Source: Candidatus Saccharibacteria bacterium UBA3225
GTDB lineage: Bacteria > Patescibacteriota > Saccharimonadia > Saccharimonadales > Saccharimonadaceae
Direction: 5' to 3'
Assembly: GCA_002363515.1 (NCBI GenBank)
Contig: DEVX01000013.1
Span: 1-24,307, forward strand
Length of the DNA: 24,307 nucleotides
This document shows, one piece after another, positions 6,649 to 14,151 of this stretch. Within the stretch, counting starts at the first letter, position 1; each line of letters starts with the position of its first letter. Below the pieces are notes generated by a model. The model was not told the DNA's origin and made no database searches. It saw nothing but the letters and a program-made list of their open reading frames with translations. The translations under genes were made by a program, and so were the position numbers.

Positions 6649-6678
6649 AATGTAGCTTAGCTTATGAAAACTCGTCAA
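6649..6678 (-). promoter_or_regulatory. Possible promoter of the HhH-protein gene
   Basis: On the minus strand TTGACG (6678-6673), an 18-bp spacer and TACATT (6654-6649) fit a vegetative promoter with a weak -10. The leader would be about 60 nt. Confidence 0.45.
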
Positions 6679-6732
6679 GTATATTGCATGAAACCAACTT
6701 CAAGTTGGCCTGATGACCCCAATCTTAAAAAA

Positions 6733-6741
6733 TGCTATAAT
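6733..6741 (+). promoter_or_regulatory. Extended -10 promoter of tRNA-Arg(TCG)
   Basis: TGCTATAAT, a perfect extended -10, ends 9 nt before the tRNA. The primary transcript should carry only a 2-4 nt leader. Confidence 0.8.
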
Positions 6742-6750
6742 CTCCCTAGT

Positions 6751-6827
6751 GCACCCGTAGCTCAGTGGATTAGAGCACTTGTCTTCGGAACAAGGGGTCG
6801 TGGGTTCGAATCCCTCCGGGTGTACCA
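6751..6827 (+). tRNA. tRNA-Arg, anticodon TCG
   Basis: Full 77-nt cloverleaf with encoded CCA. The acceptor GCACCCG pairs with CGGGTGT. The D stem is GCTC/GAGC. The anticodon stem CTTGT/ACAAG holds the loop CTTCGGA, with anticodon TCG, which reads CGA and possibly other CGN codons. The T arm is GTGGG TTCGAAT CCCTC. The acceptor and D stem match the upstream tRNA-Arg(CCG). A terminator follows at once. Confidence 0.96.
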
Positions 6828-6834
6828 GCGATAG

Positions 6835-6858
6835 AGCAGAGCATGAGCTCTGCTTTTT
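6835..6858 (+). terminator. Terminator of tRNA-Arg(TCG)
   Basis: AGCAGAGC (6835-6842) pairs with GCTCTGCT (6847-6854) around ATGA, followed by TTTT. An outer stem CCAGCGA (6825-6831) with TCGCTGG (6858-6864) can extend it and uses the CCA end of the tRNA. Confidence 0.88.
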
Positions 6859-6937
6859 CGCTGGTCTCCATGAGGGATGAGAGCCCAGGGTTCGCCCCCT
6901 ACTCGCGTCCGCGTTAGCCTATCGCTTAGTGGTATTT

Positions 6938-6965
6938 TTGTTACGCATTCGATAAATGCTATACT
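6938..6965 (+). promoter_or_regulatory. Promoter of the GH25 gene, predicted leaderless
   Basis: TTGTTA (6938-6943), a 16-bp spacer and an extended -10 TGCTATACT (-10 hexamer 6960-6965). Six bases (AGACGC) separate the hexamer from the ATG at 6972, so the mRNA is expected to start at the ATG. No ribosome site is present. Confidence 0.8.
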
Positions 6966-6971
6966 AGACGC

Positions 6972-7724
6972 ATGTCTCAGCCAAAAACTCAGCGGAGATT
7001 ATTAATTGTTCCAACTATTATATTGATTGTTTTTGCGAGTATCTTCATCTGTTTTTATCAAGCAGTCAAAAATCGTTATATTAGTATCAATGAGTGGTCA
7101 TTGAATTCAAACTCCGTCCGTGGCGTAGATATCTCTGAGTATCAAGCCAACGTTGATATGAGCAAACTTAAAGAGCAGGGAATTCAGTTTGTATACATTA
7201 AGGCTACTGAGGGCAGCACTCATGTAGATAGGCAGTTTGCTGCAAACTGGAAAAATGCCCAAGAAGCCGAGTTGCCTGCTGGCGCATATCACTTTTTTAA
7301 TTTTGAAAGCCCCGGCGCCGAGCAGGCGGAGAACTACATTAACGCCGTCGGTGAGTCGCTGGATGGGCGCTTAATTCCCGCAGTGGATCTTGAGATTTAT
7401 GGCGAAAAAGAATTGGTTAAGCCAAACAAAGATAGTCTTCGTAGCGAGCTTAAAATTATGCTCGATCGACTCGAGGCGCAATACCATGTTAAACCAATAA
7501 TTTATGCGCAAAAAGATTTTTATGATACTTATCTTACAGATTTCTCGGATTATCCACGTTGGGTACGCGACGTCTATGTACCAGCAAGGTGGAATAATGG
7601 CAATGATTGGCTGATTTGGCAATACAATGACCGTGGTCGACTGGACGGTTATTCTGGCGGAGAAAAATACATTGACCTCAACGTAGTGAATAGTAACAAA
7701 AGTTTAAATGACCTTAAAGTTTAG
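6972..7724 (+). CDS. Membrane-anchored GH25 muramidase (lysozyme-like)
   Basis: GH25 enzymes cut the beta-1,4 bond between MurNAc and GlcNAc in peptidoglycan. The 250-residue protein has a basic N-terminus, one membrane helix or uncleaved signal (about residues 10-29), and then a single catalytic domain to the end. Family signatures are GVDISEYQ (Asp53), FVYIKATEG (73-81), GAYHFF, and AVDLE with Asp139 and the putative catalytic Glu141. WLIWQYND and YIDLN complete the barrel. There is no cell-wall-binding module. In this lineage such enzymes may remodel the cell's own wall or attack the wall of the host cell; the sequence does not decide this. The gene has its own promoter and no ribosome site, and an ABC transporter operon follows 26 bp later. 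Confidence 0.93.
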   Translation: MSQPKTQRRLLIVPTIILIVFASIFICFYQAVKNRYISINEWSLNSNSVRGVDISEYQANVDMSKLKEQGIQFVYIKATEGSTHVDRQFAANWKNAQEAELPAGAYHFFNFESPGAEQAENYINAVGESLDGRLIPAVDLEIYGEKELVKPNKDSLRSELKIMLDRLEAQYHVKPIIYAQKDFYDTYLTDFSDYPRWVRDVYVPARWNNGNDWLIWQYNDRGRLDGYSGGEKYIDLNVVNSNKSLNDLKV

Positions 7725-7736
7725 ATAAGGATAATA

Positions 7737-7742
7737 TATAAT
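7737..7742 (+). promoter_or_regulatory. Possible -10 box directly before the ABC ATPase gene
   Basis: TATAAT ends 8 nt before the ATG at 7751, and a weak -35 (TTAAAG, 7714-7719) lies 17 bp upstream of it. No ribosome site is at the correct distance, so a leaderless or near-leaderless start is likely. The spacing differs by 2 nt from the four stronger cases. Confidence 0.5.
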
Positions 7743-7750
7743 TATTAAAG

Positions 7751-8464
7751 ATGAGCATTTTGGAAGTCCGTAACCTAAGCAAGTCTTACGGTAAAGGCGA
7801 TAATCTCGTAAAAGCTGTTGATGATGTTAGCTTTACTGTCGAAGAAGGCGATTTTGTCGCTATTATTGGTGCTAGTGGTTCGGGTAAGTCTACGTTATTA
7901 CATATGATTGGAGGGGTAGATAACCCAAGTTCTGGCGAGATAATTGTCGACGGTGAAGATATTACAAAGTACAATTCCGATAAACTTGCTATTTTTCGTC
8001 GCGAAAAGGTCGGCATCATTTACCAGTTCTATAACCTCATTCCCATACTAACCGTTCAGGAAAATATCACTCTTCCATGCGACTTGGCTAAAAAAGAAAT
8101 TAACCAAGATTATCTAAAAGAATTAATCGAAATGCTCGGTCTAAGTGATCGAGTGAAGCATTTGCCAAATCAATTATCCGGCGGCCAACAACAGCGCGTA
8201 GCAATCGGTCGAGCCCTCTTCGGGCAACCAAAAATCATTCTCGCCGATGAACCAACGGGAAACCTAGACAAGAAAGCTGGTGACGAAATTGTAAAACTTC
8301 TTGAAGTTGCGCATGCAAAATACCGCCAAACCATAATTATAGTTACTCATGATATTTCCATTGCGCAACACGCTCAGCGCATTATTACGTTTGAGGATGG
8401 AAAAATCATAAAAGACGAACGCAGGGAAGAGCATGAAGATTCTGACGAAGCTCAATCGCATTAA
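7751..8464 (+). CDS. ABC transporter ATP-binding protein (MacB/LolD-type)
   Basis: This is the ATPase partner of the FtsX-type permease that follows. It has 237 residues and all the nucleotide-binding motifs: Walker A GASGSGKS (40-47), Q-loop YQF (91-93), signature LSGGQQQR (142-149), Walker B IILADE (162-167) and the switch His200. The PTGNLD sequence after Walker B and the general pattern place it with the LolD/MacB/FtsE-like subfamily. These work with FtsX-domain permeases in lipoprotein release, peptide export, antimicrobial peptide defence or mechanotransmission. The C-terminal end is acidic and its last 32 nt overlap the permease gene, showing coupled translation. The substrate cannot be told from the sequence. 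Confidence 0.95.
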   Translation: MSILEVRNLSKSYGKGDNLVKAVDDVSFTVEEGDFVAIIGASGSGKSTLLHMIGGVDNPSSGEIIVDGEDITKYNSDKLAIFRREKVGIIYQFYNLIPILTVQENITLPCDLAKKEINQDYLKELIEMLGLSDRVKHLPNQLSGGQQQRVAIGRALFGQPKIILADEPTGNLDKKAGDEIVKLLEVAHAKYRQTIIIVTHDISIAQHAQRIITFEDGKIIKDERREEHEDSDEAQSH

Positions 8465-10730
8465 CCTGAGGCAGAATCGCGCTCGTACGATTGTAACTAT
8501 TATTGGCGTCGTATTGTCTGTTGCGCTAATCTTATCTGTAATTGGTGTAGCTACTAGCTTCTTGAATAGTTTGCGTCTTCGCGAAATTGAAGAATACGGC
8601 GACTACCACATCGTGTATCGTGACGTTCCGGGCAACCTCGTGTCGGTTATCGAAGAGTCAAAATATGCTAATATACAATACTACTCCGACCACATTGATT
8701 ATATAGTTCTCGAAGATGGTACGAAGGACTACTATGTTGCAGGTCTCTTCCCGCGAAATTCTTATACGCCGATTACCGACGCCGGCATGCTTCGGCGCGA
8801 CGAGGAGCATCTGTATAACGTATTTATAAAATACCGTAATCCGCACGATTATTCTCACAGTGAAAAAATGTTAACTCGTGAACTAAGGGATGCCGGTATG
8901 GATGAAATTGAAACGCGCAGCACTCTGATTGCGACCCTAGATGGCTGCGTGCCGGAAACAACGCGCATTCTCCTGTGGTCATTATCGGTTCTCGCCATTG
9001 GCACGCTCGCTATTGCGTCAGCTTTCGTTATTCGAAACTCATTTAATATTTCAATTACGGAGCGCGAGCGTCAATTTGGCATGCTTTCAAGCATAGGTGC
9101 TCGCCCACGCCAAATTCGCGGGATGGTTTATCGCGAAGCTTTCTCAATCGGCGCCGTAGCGATCCCGGCTGGCATCATCCTAGGCGTTATCGCGACATTG
9201 ATCGTCTGCGTTATTATTAACAAACTTGACACTTATGTTTTGGGTTTTTCGATGTCTTTCTATATTCCAGTTGGCGGATATTTCTTGATTACTATAATTG
9301 GCGCAATCATAATCTTTCTCTCTGCTGCTTCGCCCGCAATCGTGGCAAGCAGAGTTAGCCCTATTGCTGCTTTGCGTAACGAAAAAGATATCAAAATTAA
9401 AGCCAAAAAAGTACGCACGTCAAAACTAACGCAGAAAATTTGGGGAATTGGTGGTGTTATTGCGGCTAAGAATCTCAAGCGCAGCCGCAAAAAATATCAT
9501 ACAACCATCATTTCGATTGCGCTTAGCGTATCGGTGTTTATCGGTGTTTCGACCTTAATCTCTTATGGCTATAAAGATATCGCTTTTTTGATCGATGATA
9601 TAGGTTCTAACTTTATGATTTTAGGTGGTACGAAGGAGCTCTATGAGGACATTATTGAGCGCTTTAACGTAAAAGAGTATGCATATTTTTACGAATCTGC
9701 GTCCAGTTCTGCCGATAAGAGGGAACCGCTACGACTTGTGGCAATATCTAAAGATGAATTCGTACGCTTCGCCAAAAAAGCAGGGTATCGCGGCGATGAT
9801 TATGCAAACGTCGCGATTCTGCGCGATTATTACATAGAGTACCATGGCAACGGTTCAACAAGCTTCAAGCGAACTAATTACAAAGTTGGTGATACGGTAA
9901 AACTCACTCTTGATGACCTGAGGCGTATTTTTGGCCCCCAAATCGAAAACTGGAATCTAGACCATAATGAAGAGAATGAAGAAAAAACAAATTCGGGTAG
10001 TAGTAAGTCGAACGTGAAGACGGTTGAATTGGAAGTTACGCTAATTACCGAGGAGGTTCCTCTTGGAGTGTCGAAAAAAACTTCCGATGGCAAAGGCACA
10101 CTTTATATTTCCGAAGAAAACAAGATACTAAAAGATGCCTCTGGTATCTATTTTATGATAAGGGACTTTCATGTTGCCGACTCTGGTCTCGGTGAGCAAA
10201 TCGGTAAATATTTAGACAAGAATAGAGATAGAAAGCAGTACAAAGACGAATTTGGAAATGATGCAGATTATTATTACCAAAATGTTGAAATAGTCTACAC
10301 TTCAATCCGCAACTTACTGTTGACCTTCGAAATATTAAGCTACGGATTCATCGCGATCGTTTCATTAATTGGCATAACGAATATATTCAATACGATAACT
10401 ACGAATATTGCTCTTCGTGCTAAAGAGTTTGCTGTGCTAAAATCCGTTGGTATGACTGAGAAGGAATTCGGTCGAATGATTCGTCTTGAAAGCGCAATGT
10501 ATATTACGCGAGCCTTACTAATCGGATTATCAATCGGTCTACTTATGTCGTATGGCATATATAAACTCCTCGATGCGGGAGGGGCGGGAATTGAGCTAAT
10601 TATTCCGTGGTATGCGATAGTGATTTCAATTTTGGCAGTAGTAATTCTAGTGGCCGGCACGATGCGTTATTCGATGCGCCAAATCCGCAAACAAAATATC
10701 ATTGAAACAATTCGCAAAGAAAGTTTCTAA
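8433..10730 (+). CDS. ABC transporter permease with two FtsX domains
   Basis: This is the 765-residue membrane partner of the preceding ATPase. A first helix lies at about 18-40, then an extracellular segment to about 175, then three helices (about 179-200, 236-262, 281-304) forming the first FtsX unit. A further helix (about 357-379) opens the second half, a second extracellular domain runs to about 625, and three final helices (about 628-652, 680-699, 724-743) form the second FtsX unit. The cytoplasmic coupling segments ERERQFGMLSSIGA and AKEFAVLKSVGM are conserved in both halves, so one polypeptide carries a duplicated permease. The ATG at 8433 lies inside the ATPase gene and has AGGGA upstream. 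The second extracellular domain is rich in charged and Ser residues. The gene stops one base before the convergent Clp-like gene. Confidence 0.92.
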   Translation: MKILTKLNRINLRQNRARTIVTIIGVVLSVALILSVIGVATSFLNSLRLREIEEYGDYHIVYRDVPGNLVSVIEESKYANIQYYSDHIDYIVLEDGTKDYYVAGLFPRNSYTPITDAGMLRRDEEHLYNVFIKYRNPHDYSHSEKMLTRELRDAGMDEIETRSTLIATLDGCVPETTRILLWSLSVLAIGTLAIASAFVIRNSFNISITERERQFGMLSSIGARPRQIRGMVYREAFSIGAVAIPAGIILGVIATLIVCVIINKLDTYVLGFSMSFYIPVGGYFLITIIGAIIIFLSAASPAIVASRVSPIAALRNEKDIKIKAKKVRTSKLTQKIWGIGGVIAAKNLKRSRKKYHTTIISIALSVSVFIGVSTLISYGYKDIAFLIDDIGSNFMILGGTKELYEDIIERFNVKEYAYFYESASSSADKREPLRLVAISKDEFVRFAKKAGYRGDDYANVAILRDYYIEYHGNGSTSFKRTNYKVGDTVKLTLDDLRRIFGPQIENWNLDHNEENEEKTNSGSSKSNVKTVELEVTLITEEVPLGVSKKTSDGKGTLYISEENKILKDASGIYFMIRDFHVADSGLGEQIGKYLDKNRDRKQYKDEFGNDADYYYQNVEIVYTSIRNLLLTFEILSYGFIAIVSLIGITNIFNTITTNIALRAKEFAVLKSVGMTEKEFGRMIRLESAMYITRALLIGLSIGLLMSYGIYKLLDAGGAGIELIIPWYAIVISILAVVILVAGTMRYSMRQIRKQNIIETIRKESF

Positions 10731-10731
10731 T

Positions 10732-13131
10732 TTAAGACCTTAGCTGATCTTCAATCATAGCGGCGTCGATTGCTATTTCTGCGCCGCTGTTTGCTACTCC
10801 GGCTAATACCATCTTGGCGACTAGATTCTCAACAGTATTTTGGACAACGCGTCGCATTGGGCGAGCTCCTAATTTTGGATCGTAACCATTCTCGACTAAT
10901 AAATCTTTTGCCGCGTCGTCAAGACTGACGCTAATTTTTTGTGGCTCCAAAGTCTTATTTACGCCTACAAGAATCAAGTCGACAATTTTTCGCAAGTCTT
11001 CCTTCGAGAGTGGCTTAAATATGCAGACTTCATCAAAACGGTTTAAGAATTCCGGTTTAAAATCTCCATTTCGGATTAGATCGTTCGTAATTTCGTCTTT
11101 GACGCTGCCGAAATCTGCCCCATTTTCAATTAGGCTACGAATCTTGTCGGCGCCTGCATTGCTCGTCGCAATAATAATTGCATCGCGAAAACTTATTTCT
11201 CGATTTCTAGTATCGCGTAATATGCCTTCGTCTAGCATTTGTAGCAGGGTAGTTAATACTTGCGGATGCGCTTTCTCGATTTCGTCTAACAATACGACTG
11301 AAAATGGATGTTTCATTACCTGCGCAGTTAAACTCAACGCATCTTCAGCTCCATCTGCAATTAATCGCGAAACATCCGAAGCTTCAACGAATTCATTCAA
11401 ATCTAATCGCACAATCTCGCCTTCGCCCCTAAAATACACTTCACTCAATGCTTTAGCTAGCTCAGTCTTACCCACGCCGGTTGGACCCAGGAAGAGAAAA
11501 GTGCCAATTGGTCGATTCTGATTGCGTACTCCTGCTGCAGAGCGACGCAGAGCATTGCTTACGGCCTTAACGGCGCCAACCTGGTCTATCATGCGCTCAT
11601 GAATGAGATCCTCTAAGTTTAGTAACTTGCTTTTCTCTTCGTCATTCTGCGAAGATTGCATTTTAATTCCATAAACCTTCTCTACGGCGGTCTGAACGGA
11701 AGCATCAGTAATAAAGTCGCCTTGAACGGGATAATTTGCGGCAGACTCCAACAAGTTAATTGCGCGACCGGGCATTACTAAATCATGAACATAACGTTCG
11801 CTCAGGCGATATGCTTCCACTAGTGCCCAGTGTGTGTAGATTACGTTATATTTATACTCCAATCGCGGAACGTGATCTTCCATTACTAGCATAGTCTCTT
11901 CTTCACCTGATTGTTCAACCATAATCTTGTTGAGCGCATTAGTCAGTTGTGGATTGCGTGCAGAAATCTCCAAGAATCGTTGCTGATCCATGGTCAAAAT
12001 CATGCGTAGGTTGCCTGCCTCGATTATTGGCAATAGCACATTGCTAATATCGATTGAGCCAGTGCCATCCTCGAAGAATAGATGCGCATTGTCCATCCAA
12101 ATAATGATATTTTTCGCCGCATAAGCTTCACCTAGAATAATCGGCACGAGTCGCTCTAGTCTTCCGCGTTCGCCGCCCTCTGCAATCATCGATGCGGCAT
12201 CGAGCTTGAATATTTGGCGAAACTCCAAGTCTGCTGAGAGCTTATTGTCGGCATCAAGCAATTCGTCCGCCAATGCGGTTACAATCGTTGAACGCCCACT
12301 TCCGGCGGGGCCAATTAGAGTTACGTTCTGACGCCCGCCCTTTGAGAAAGTTTCGATGATGCGCTGTACGATTTCCTTGTGCTGAGCGAGTTGCATCTGT
12401 TTGCTTGTGGCGCTTGCGCGACTCATTGAGATATTTCGTCCAAAACGGGATAGATTTGGCGTGTATCCAAATGCTAAATCGCGTGCAATACCGCCAGTAT
12501 GTCGTGGTCGGTGTGCATTCTTTACGAGCCCATGCAGATAGTTATACCAAATTATGCCGTTATACAAATCTTTAACTTCCAATTTCATCGTACGCAACAT
12601 TTGCTCGTGATTTGGATGTGTTTCAATCATGGCTACTGCCAAAACGCCACCCGAAATAGTTTCCGACCCAGTTGTCTGTTGTACTTCGCGAGCCTTTACG
12701 AAAATTGGAGTGATATCTTCTGGTAATGCTTCGGCTACTATACTTAAGAATTTCGGCGTAATTGCATAGCGTACGGCTAGAAAGCTGCCGCTATTTGTTT
12801 TGTGTGCTATTTGTGCGATCTCGTTTGGGGTGGGAGTGCGGCTAAATAGCGTTAACAAATCGCGCGACAGTAAATCGTTAATATCATCACTTGGTCCAAG
12901 CGGCGGTTTGAGCAGTTCGTCTTTTATGTAAATAAAAATAACGAAAATTGCAATTGCTAAACCCCAGCACATCCAAGCGATGGCGGAGTGCAGCATAAAC
13001 ATCAAGTATGCGCCCAGCGCAACTAAAACGATTGCCGCAATAATCATCAAAGCGCGGATCGTAACGGGCTCGAAGACTTTGCCAACCCTCGACTCTTGCG
13101 CTCGTTGGCTATTATAATGAAATTCATTCAT
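10732..13131 (-). CDS. Membrane-anchored two-domain Clp/AAA+ ATPase with degenerate first ATPase site
   Basis: This 799-residue protein has two N-terminal membrane helices (about 27-47 and 51-69) followed by a cytoplasmic ClpC/ClpB-like body. D1 has the Walker A sequence GPAGSGRS with Arg280 replacing the usual Lys, and Walker B IIIWMDNAH with Asn348 replacing the usual Glu, so D1 probably does not hydrolyse ATP. D2 is intact: GPTGVGKT (Lys555), VVLLDEIEKAHP (Asp616, Glu617), sensor ATSNAG, the FLNRFDE arginine region and GARPMRR. Clp N-domain repeats are replaced by the membrane region and a shorter domain. Clp proteins unfold substrates, alone or with a protease; membrane anchoring suggests membrane-protein quality control. 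I chose ATG 13131, which overlaps the upstream stop (TGATG) and has a GGGGTGA ribosome site; the 22-codon extension lies inside the neighbour. Confidence 0.9.
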   Translation of the reverse strand: MNEFHYNSQRAQESRVGKVFEPVTIRALMIIAAIVLVALGAYLMFMLHSAIAWMCWGLAIAIFVIFIYIKDELLKPPLGPSDDINDLLSRDLLTLFSRTPTPNEIAQIAHKTNSGSFLAVRYAITPKFLSIVAEALPEDITPIFVKAREVQQTTGSETISGGVLAVAMIETHPNHEQMLRTMKLEVKDLYNGIIWYNYLHGLVKNAHRPRHTGGIARDLAFGYTPNLSRFGRNISMSRASATSKQMQLAQHKEIVQRIIETFSKGGRQNVTLIGPAGSGRSTIVTALADELLDADNKLSADLEFRQIFKLDAASMIAEGGERGRLERLVPIILGEAYAAKNIIIWMDNAHLFFEDGTGSIDISNVLLPIIEAGNLRMILTMDQQRFLEISARNPQLTNALNKIMVEQSGEEETMLVMEDHVPRLEYKYNVIYTHWALVEAYRLSERYVHDLVMPGRAINLLESAANYPVQGDFITDASVQTAVEKVYGIKMQSSQNDEEKSKLLNLEDLIHERMIDQVGAVKAVSNALRRSAAGVRNQNRPIGTFLFLGPTGVGKTELAKALSEVYFRGEGEIVRLDLNEFVEASDVSRLIADGAEDALSLTAQVMKHPFSVVLLDEIEKAHPQVLTTLLQMLDEGILRDTRNREISFRDAIIIATSNAGADKIRSLIENGADFGSVKDEITNDLIRNGDFKPEFLNRFDEVCIFKPLSKEDLRKIVDLILVGVNKTLEPQKISVSLDDAAKDLLVENGYDPKLGARPMRRVVQNTVENLVAKMVLAGVANSGAEIAIDAAMIEDQLRS

Positions 13132-13508
13132 CAGAATGTCACCCCTGCAATAGTTAAGACGACGCTGGCAAGTGGCAAGATTGGCAATAATGGCCAAACC
13201 GCAATCGCGATTAAACTAATGATTAGAACGACTGCCAGTGCCATAATACCAACAAATATAATCAGCAGGCGCATTATGAAACCAATCATGCGCGAAAGCA
13301 GCTTGTCAAAGAAATCGCCAAATTGAGCCTGAACCGATTCGCCGCCGCTGCCATAGGCGGATATTTGCTTATATGGCGCAAAAAGAGTGCGCAAAAGTAG
13401 CGAAATCGAGAAAGAATCGGCCAAATTACGTAGAGTGGAGAACGTTTTTCGCGCAAAGTGTTTCCAGCCGCGAAGGTACCACCACTGAAAAAAGCCGACA
13501 ACTAACAT
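13131..13508 (-). CDS. Small CPR-type membrane protein, partner of the Clp-like gene
   Basis: The 125-residue protein starts MLVVGFFQWWYLRGWKHF, contains SFSISLLLRTLFAPYKQIS, and ends with two or three hydrophobic helices (about 70-123). This pattern recurs in conserved hypothetical membrane proteins of Candidate Phyla Radiation genomes; the function is unknown to me. The frame is open from 13544, but ATG 13508 is chosen because TATAAT lies exactly six bases before it, giving a leaderless transcript, and the family begins there. Its TGA stop overlaps the ATG of the Clp-like gene, so the two are translationally coupled and probably act together at the membrane. Confidence 0.82.
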   Translation of the reverse strand: MLVVGFFQWWYLRGWKHFARKTFSTLRNLADSFSISLLLRTLFAPYKQISAYGSGGESVQAQFGDFFDKLLSRMIGFIMRLLIIFVGIMALAVVLIISLIAIAVWPLLPILPLASVVLTIAGVTF

Positions 13509-13514
13509 GCCTAT

Positions 13515-13523
13515 ATTATAGCA
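13515..13523 (-). promoter_or_regulatory. Extended -10 promoter of the membrane protein-Clp operon, predicted leaderless
   Basis: On the minus strand TGCTATAAT is followed by six bases (ATAGGC) and the ATG at 13508. The spacing is the same as at murB, the GH25 gene and the methyltransferase. Confidence 0.8.
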
Positions 13524-13527
13524 ATTA

Positions 13528-13556
13528 TTGCCAAAATATAACACTTATGTTAATCT
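13528..13556 (+). promoter_or_regulatory. Possible promoter of the SipW-type operon
   Basis: TTGCCA (13528-13533), a 17-bp spacer ending in TGT, and TAATCT (13551-13556). The -10 matches only 3 of 6 consensus bases but has the extended TG. It overlaps the divergent promoter region of the Clp operon. Confidence 0.45.
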
Positions 13557-13581
13557 TAAAACAAATTAAGAAGGAACAAAA

Positions 13582-14151
13582 ATGCAAAAGCAAAAGAACG
13601 TACAACTTGCAGTAATCGGCGTACTAGCGTTCGCCGTATTATTCATGTCTATTGGCTTTGCGGCTTATTCGCAGATGCTCAATATTAATGGTGTTGCCAC
13701 TATCGGTACCACAGCAAATAAGTGGAGCGTCCACTTAAACCCAAACAGTTACCAGCTCGGCGAGGGGAGTGTAGAGGAGAATTCGAAGACCATCTCCGAC
13801 AACTCAATTTCGTACGACATTACATTAGAAAAACCAGGTGACTATTATCTATTCCAGATTGATGCTGTGAACGATGGTCAGCTTAATGCTGTGCTTGATA
13901 GCATCCAAATGAGTGAGCTAACCGCCCAACAAGCCGACTATGTAAAATATACAGTCAGCTACGACGACGTTAAGTTCAGCTCTAGTGCCGACAAGCTCAA
14001 TATCGCTCTTCCATCCGCTACTGGCGTTAATCGTAAGGTAGTAACCGTGCGTGTCGACTATGACATTACGGACGAGCATAAAGTTCTCCCGCTCACCGAG
14101 CCGCTTGAACTGAACCTATTTGCGTCGTTCAATTATAGCCAATCTAAATAA
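13582..14151 (+). CDS. Secreted protein with SipW-dependent-type signal peptide (TasA/camelysin-like)
   Basis: The 189-residue protein has a basic start, a hydrophobic stretch (about residues 9-28), and then SIGFAAYSQMLNINGVATI. This resembles the signal peptide and first strand of Firmicutes proteins processed by SipW, such as TasA and camelysin. The rest is a predicted beta-sandwich with no cysteines and no membrane anchor. Known relatives form extracellular fibres or coat structures; that role here is inferred from the next gene, a SipW-like peptidase that overlaps this stop codon (TAATG). The start at 13582 has AAGAAGGA upstream. Confidence in the class is fair; fibre formation is unproved. 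Confidence 0.75.
   Translation: MQKQKNVQLAVIGVLAFAVLFMSIGFAAYSQMLNINGVATIGTTANKWSVHLNPNSYQLGEGSVEENSKTISDNSISYDITLEKPGDYYLFQIDAVNDGQLNAVLDSIQMSELTAQQADYVKYTVSYDDVKFSSSADKLNIALPSATGVNRKVVTVRVDYDITDEHKVLPLTEPLELNLFASFNYSQSK

Noticed and set aside
6866..6915. Sequence AGGGTTCGCCCCCT resembling a tRNA T arm after tRNA-Arg(TCG)
   Set aside because: Only about 12 bases resemble a T loop; no other tRNA part can be found around it.
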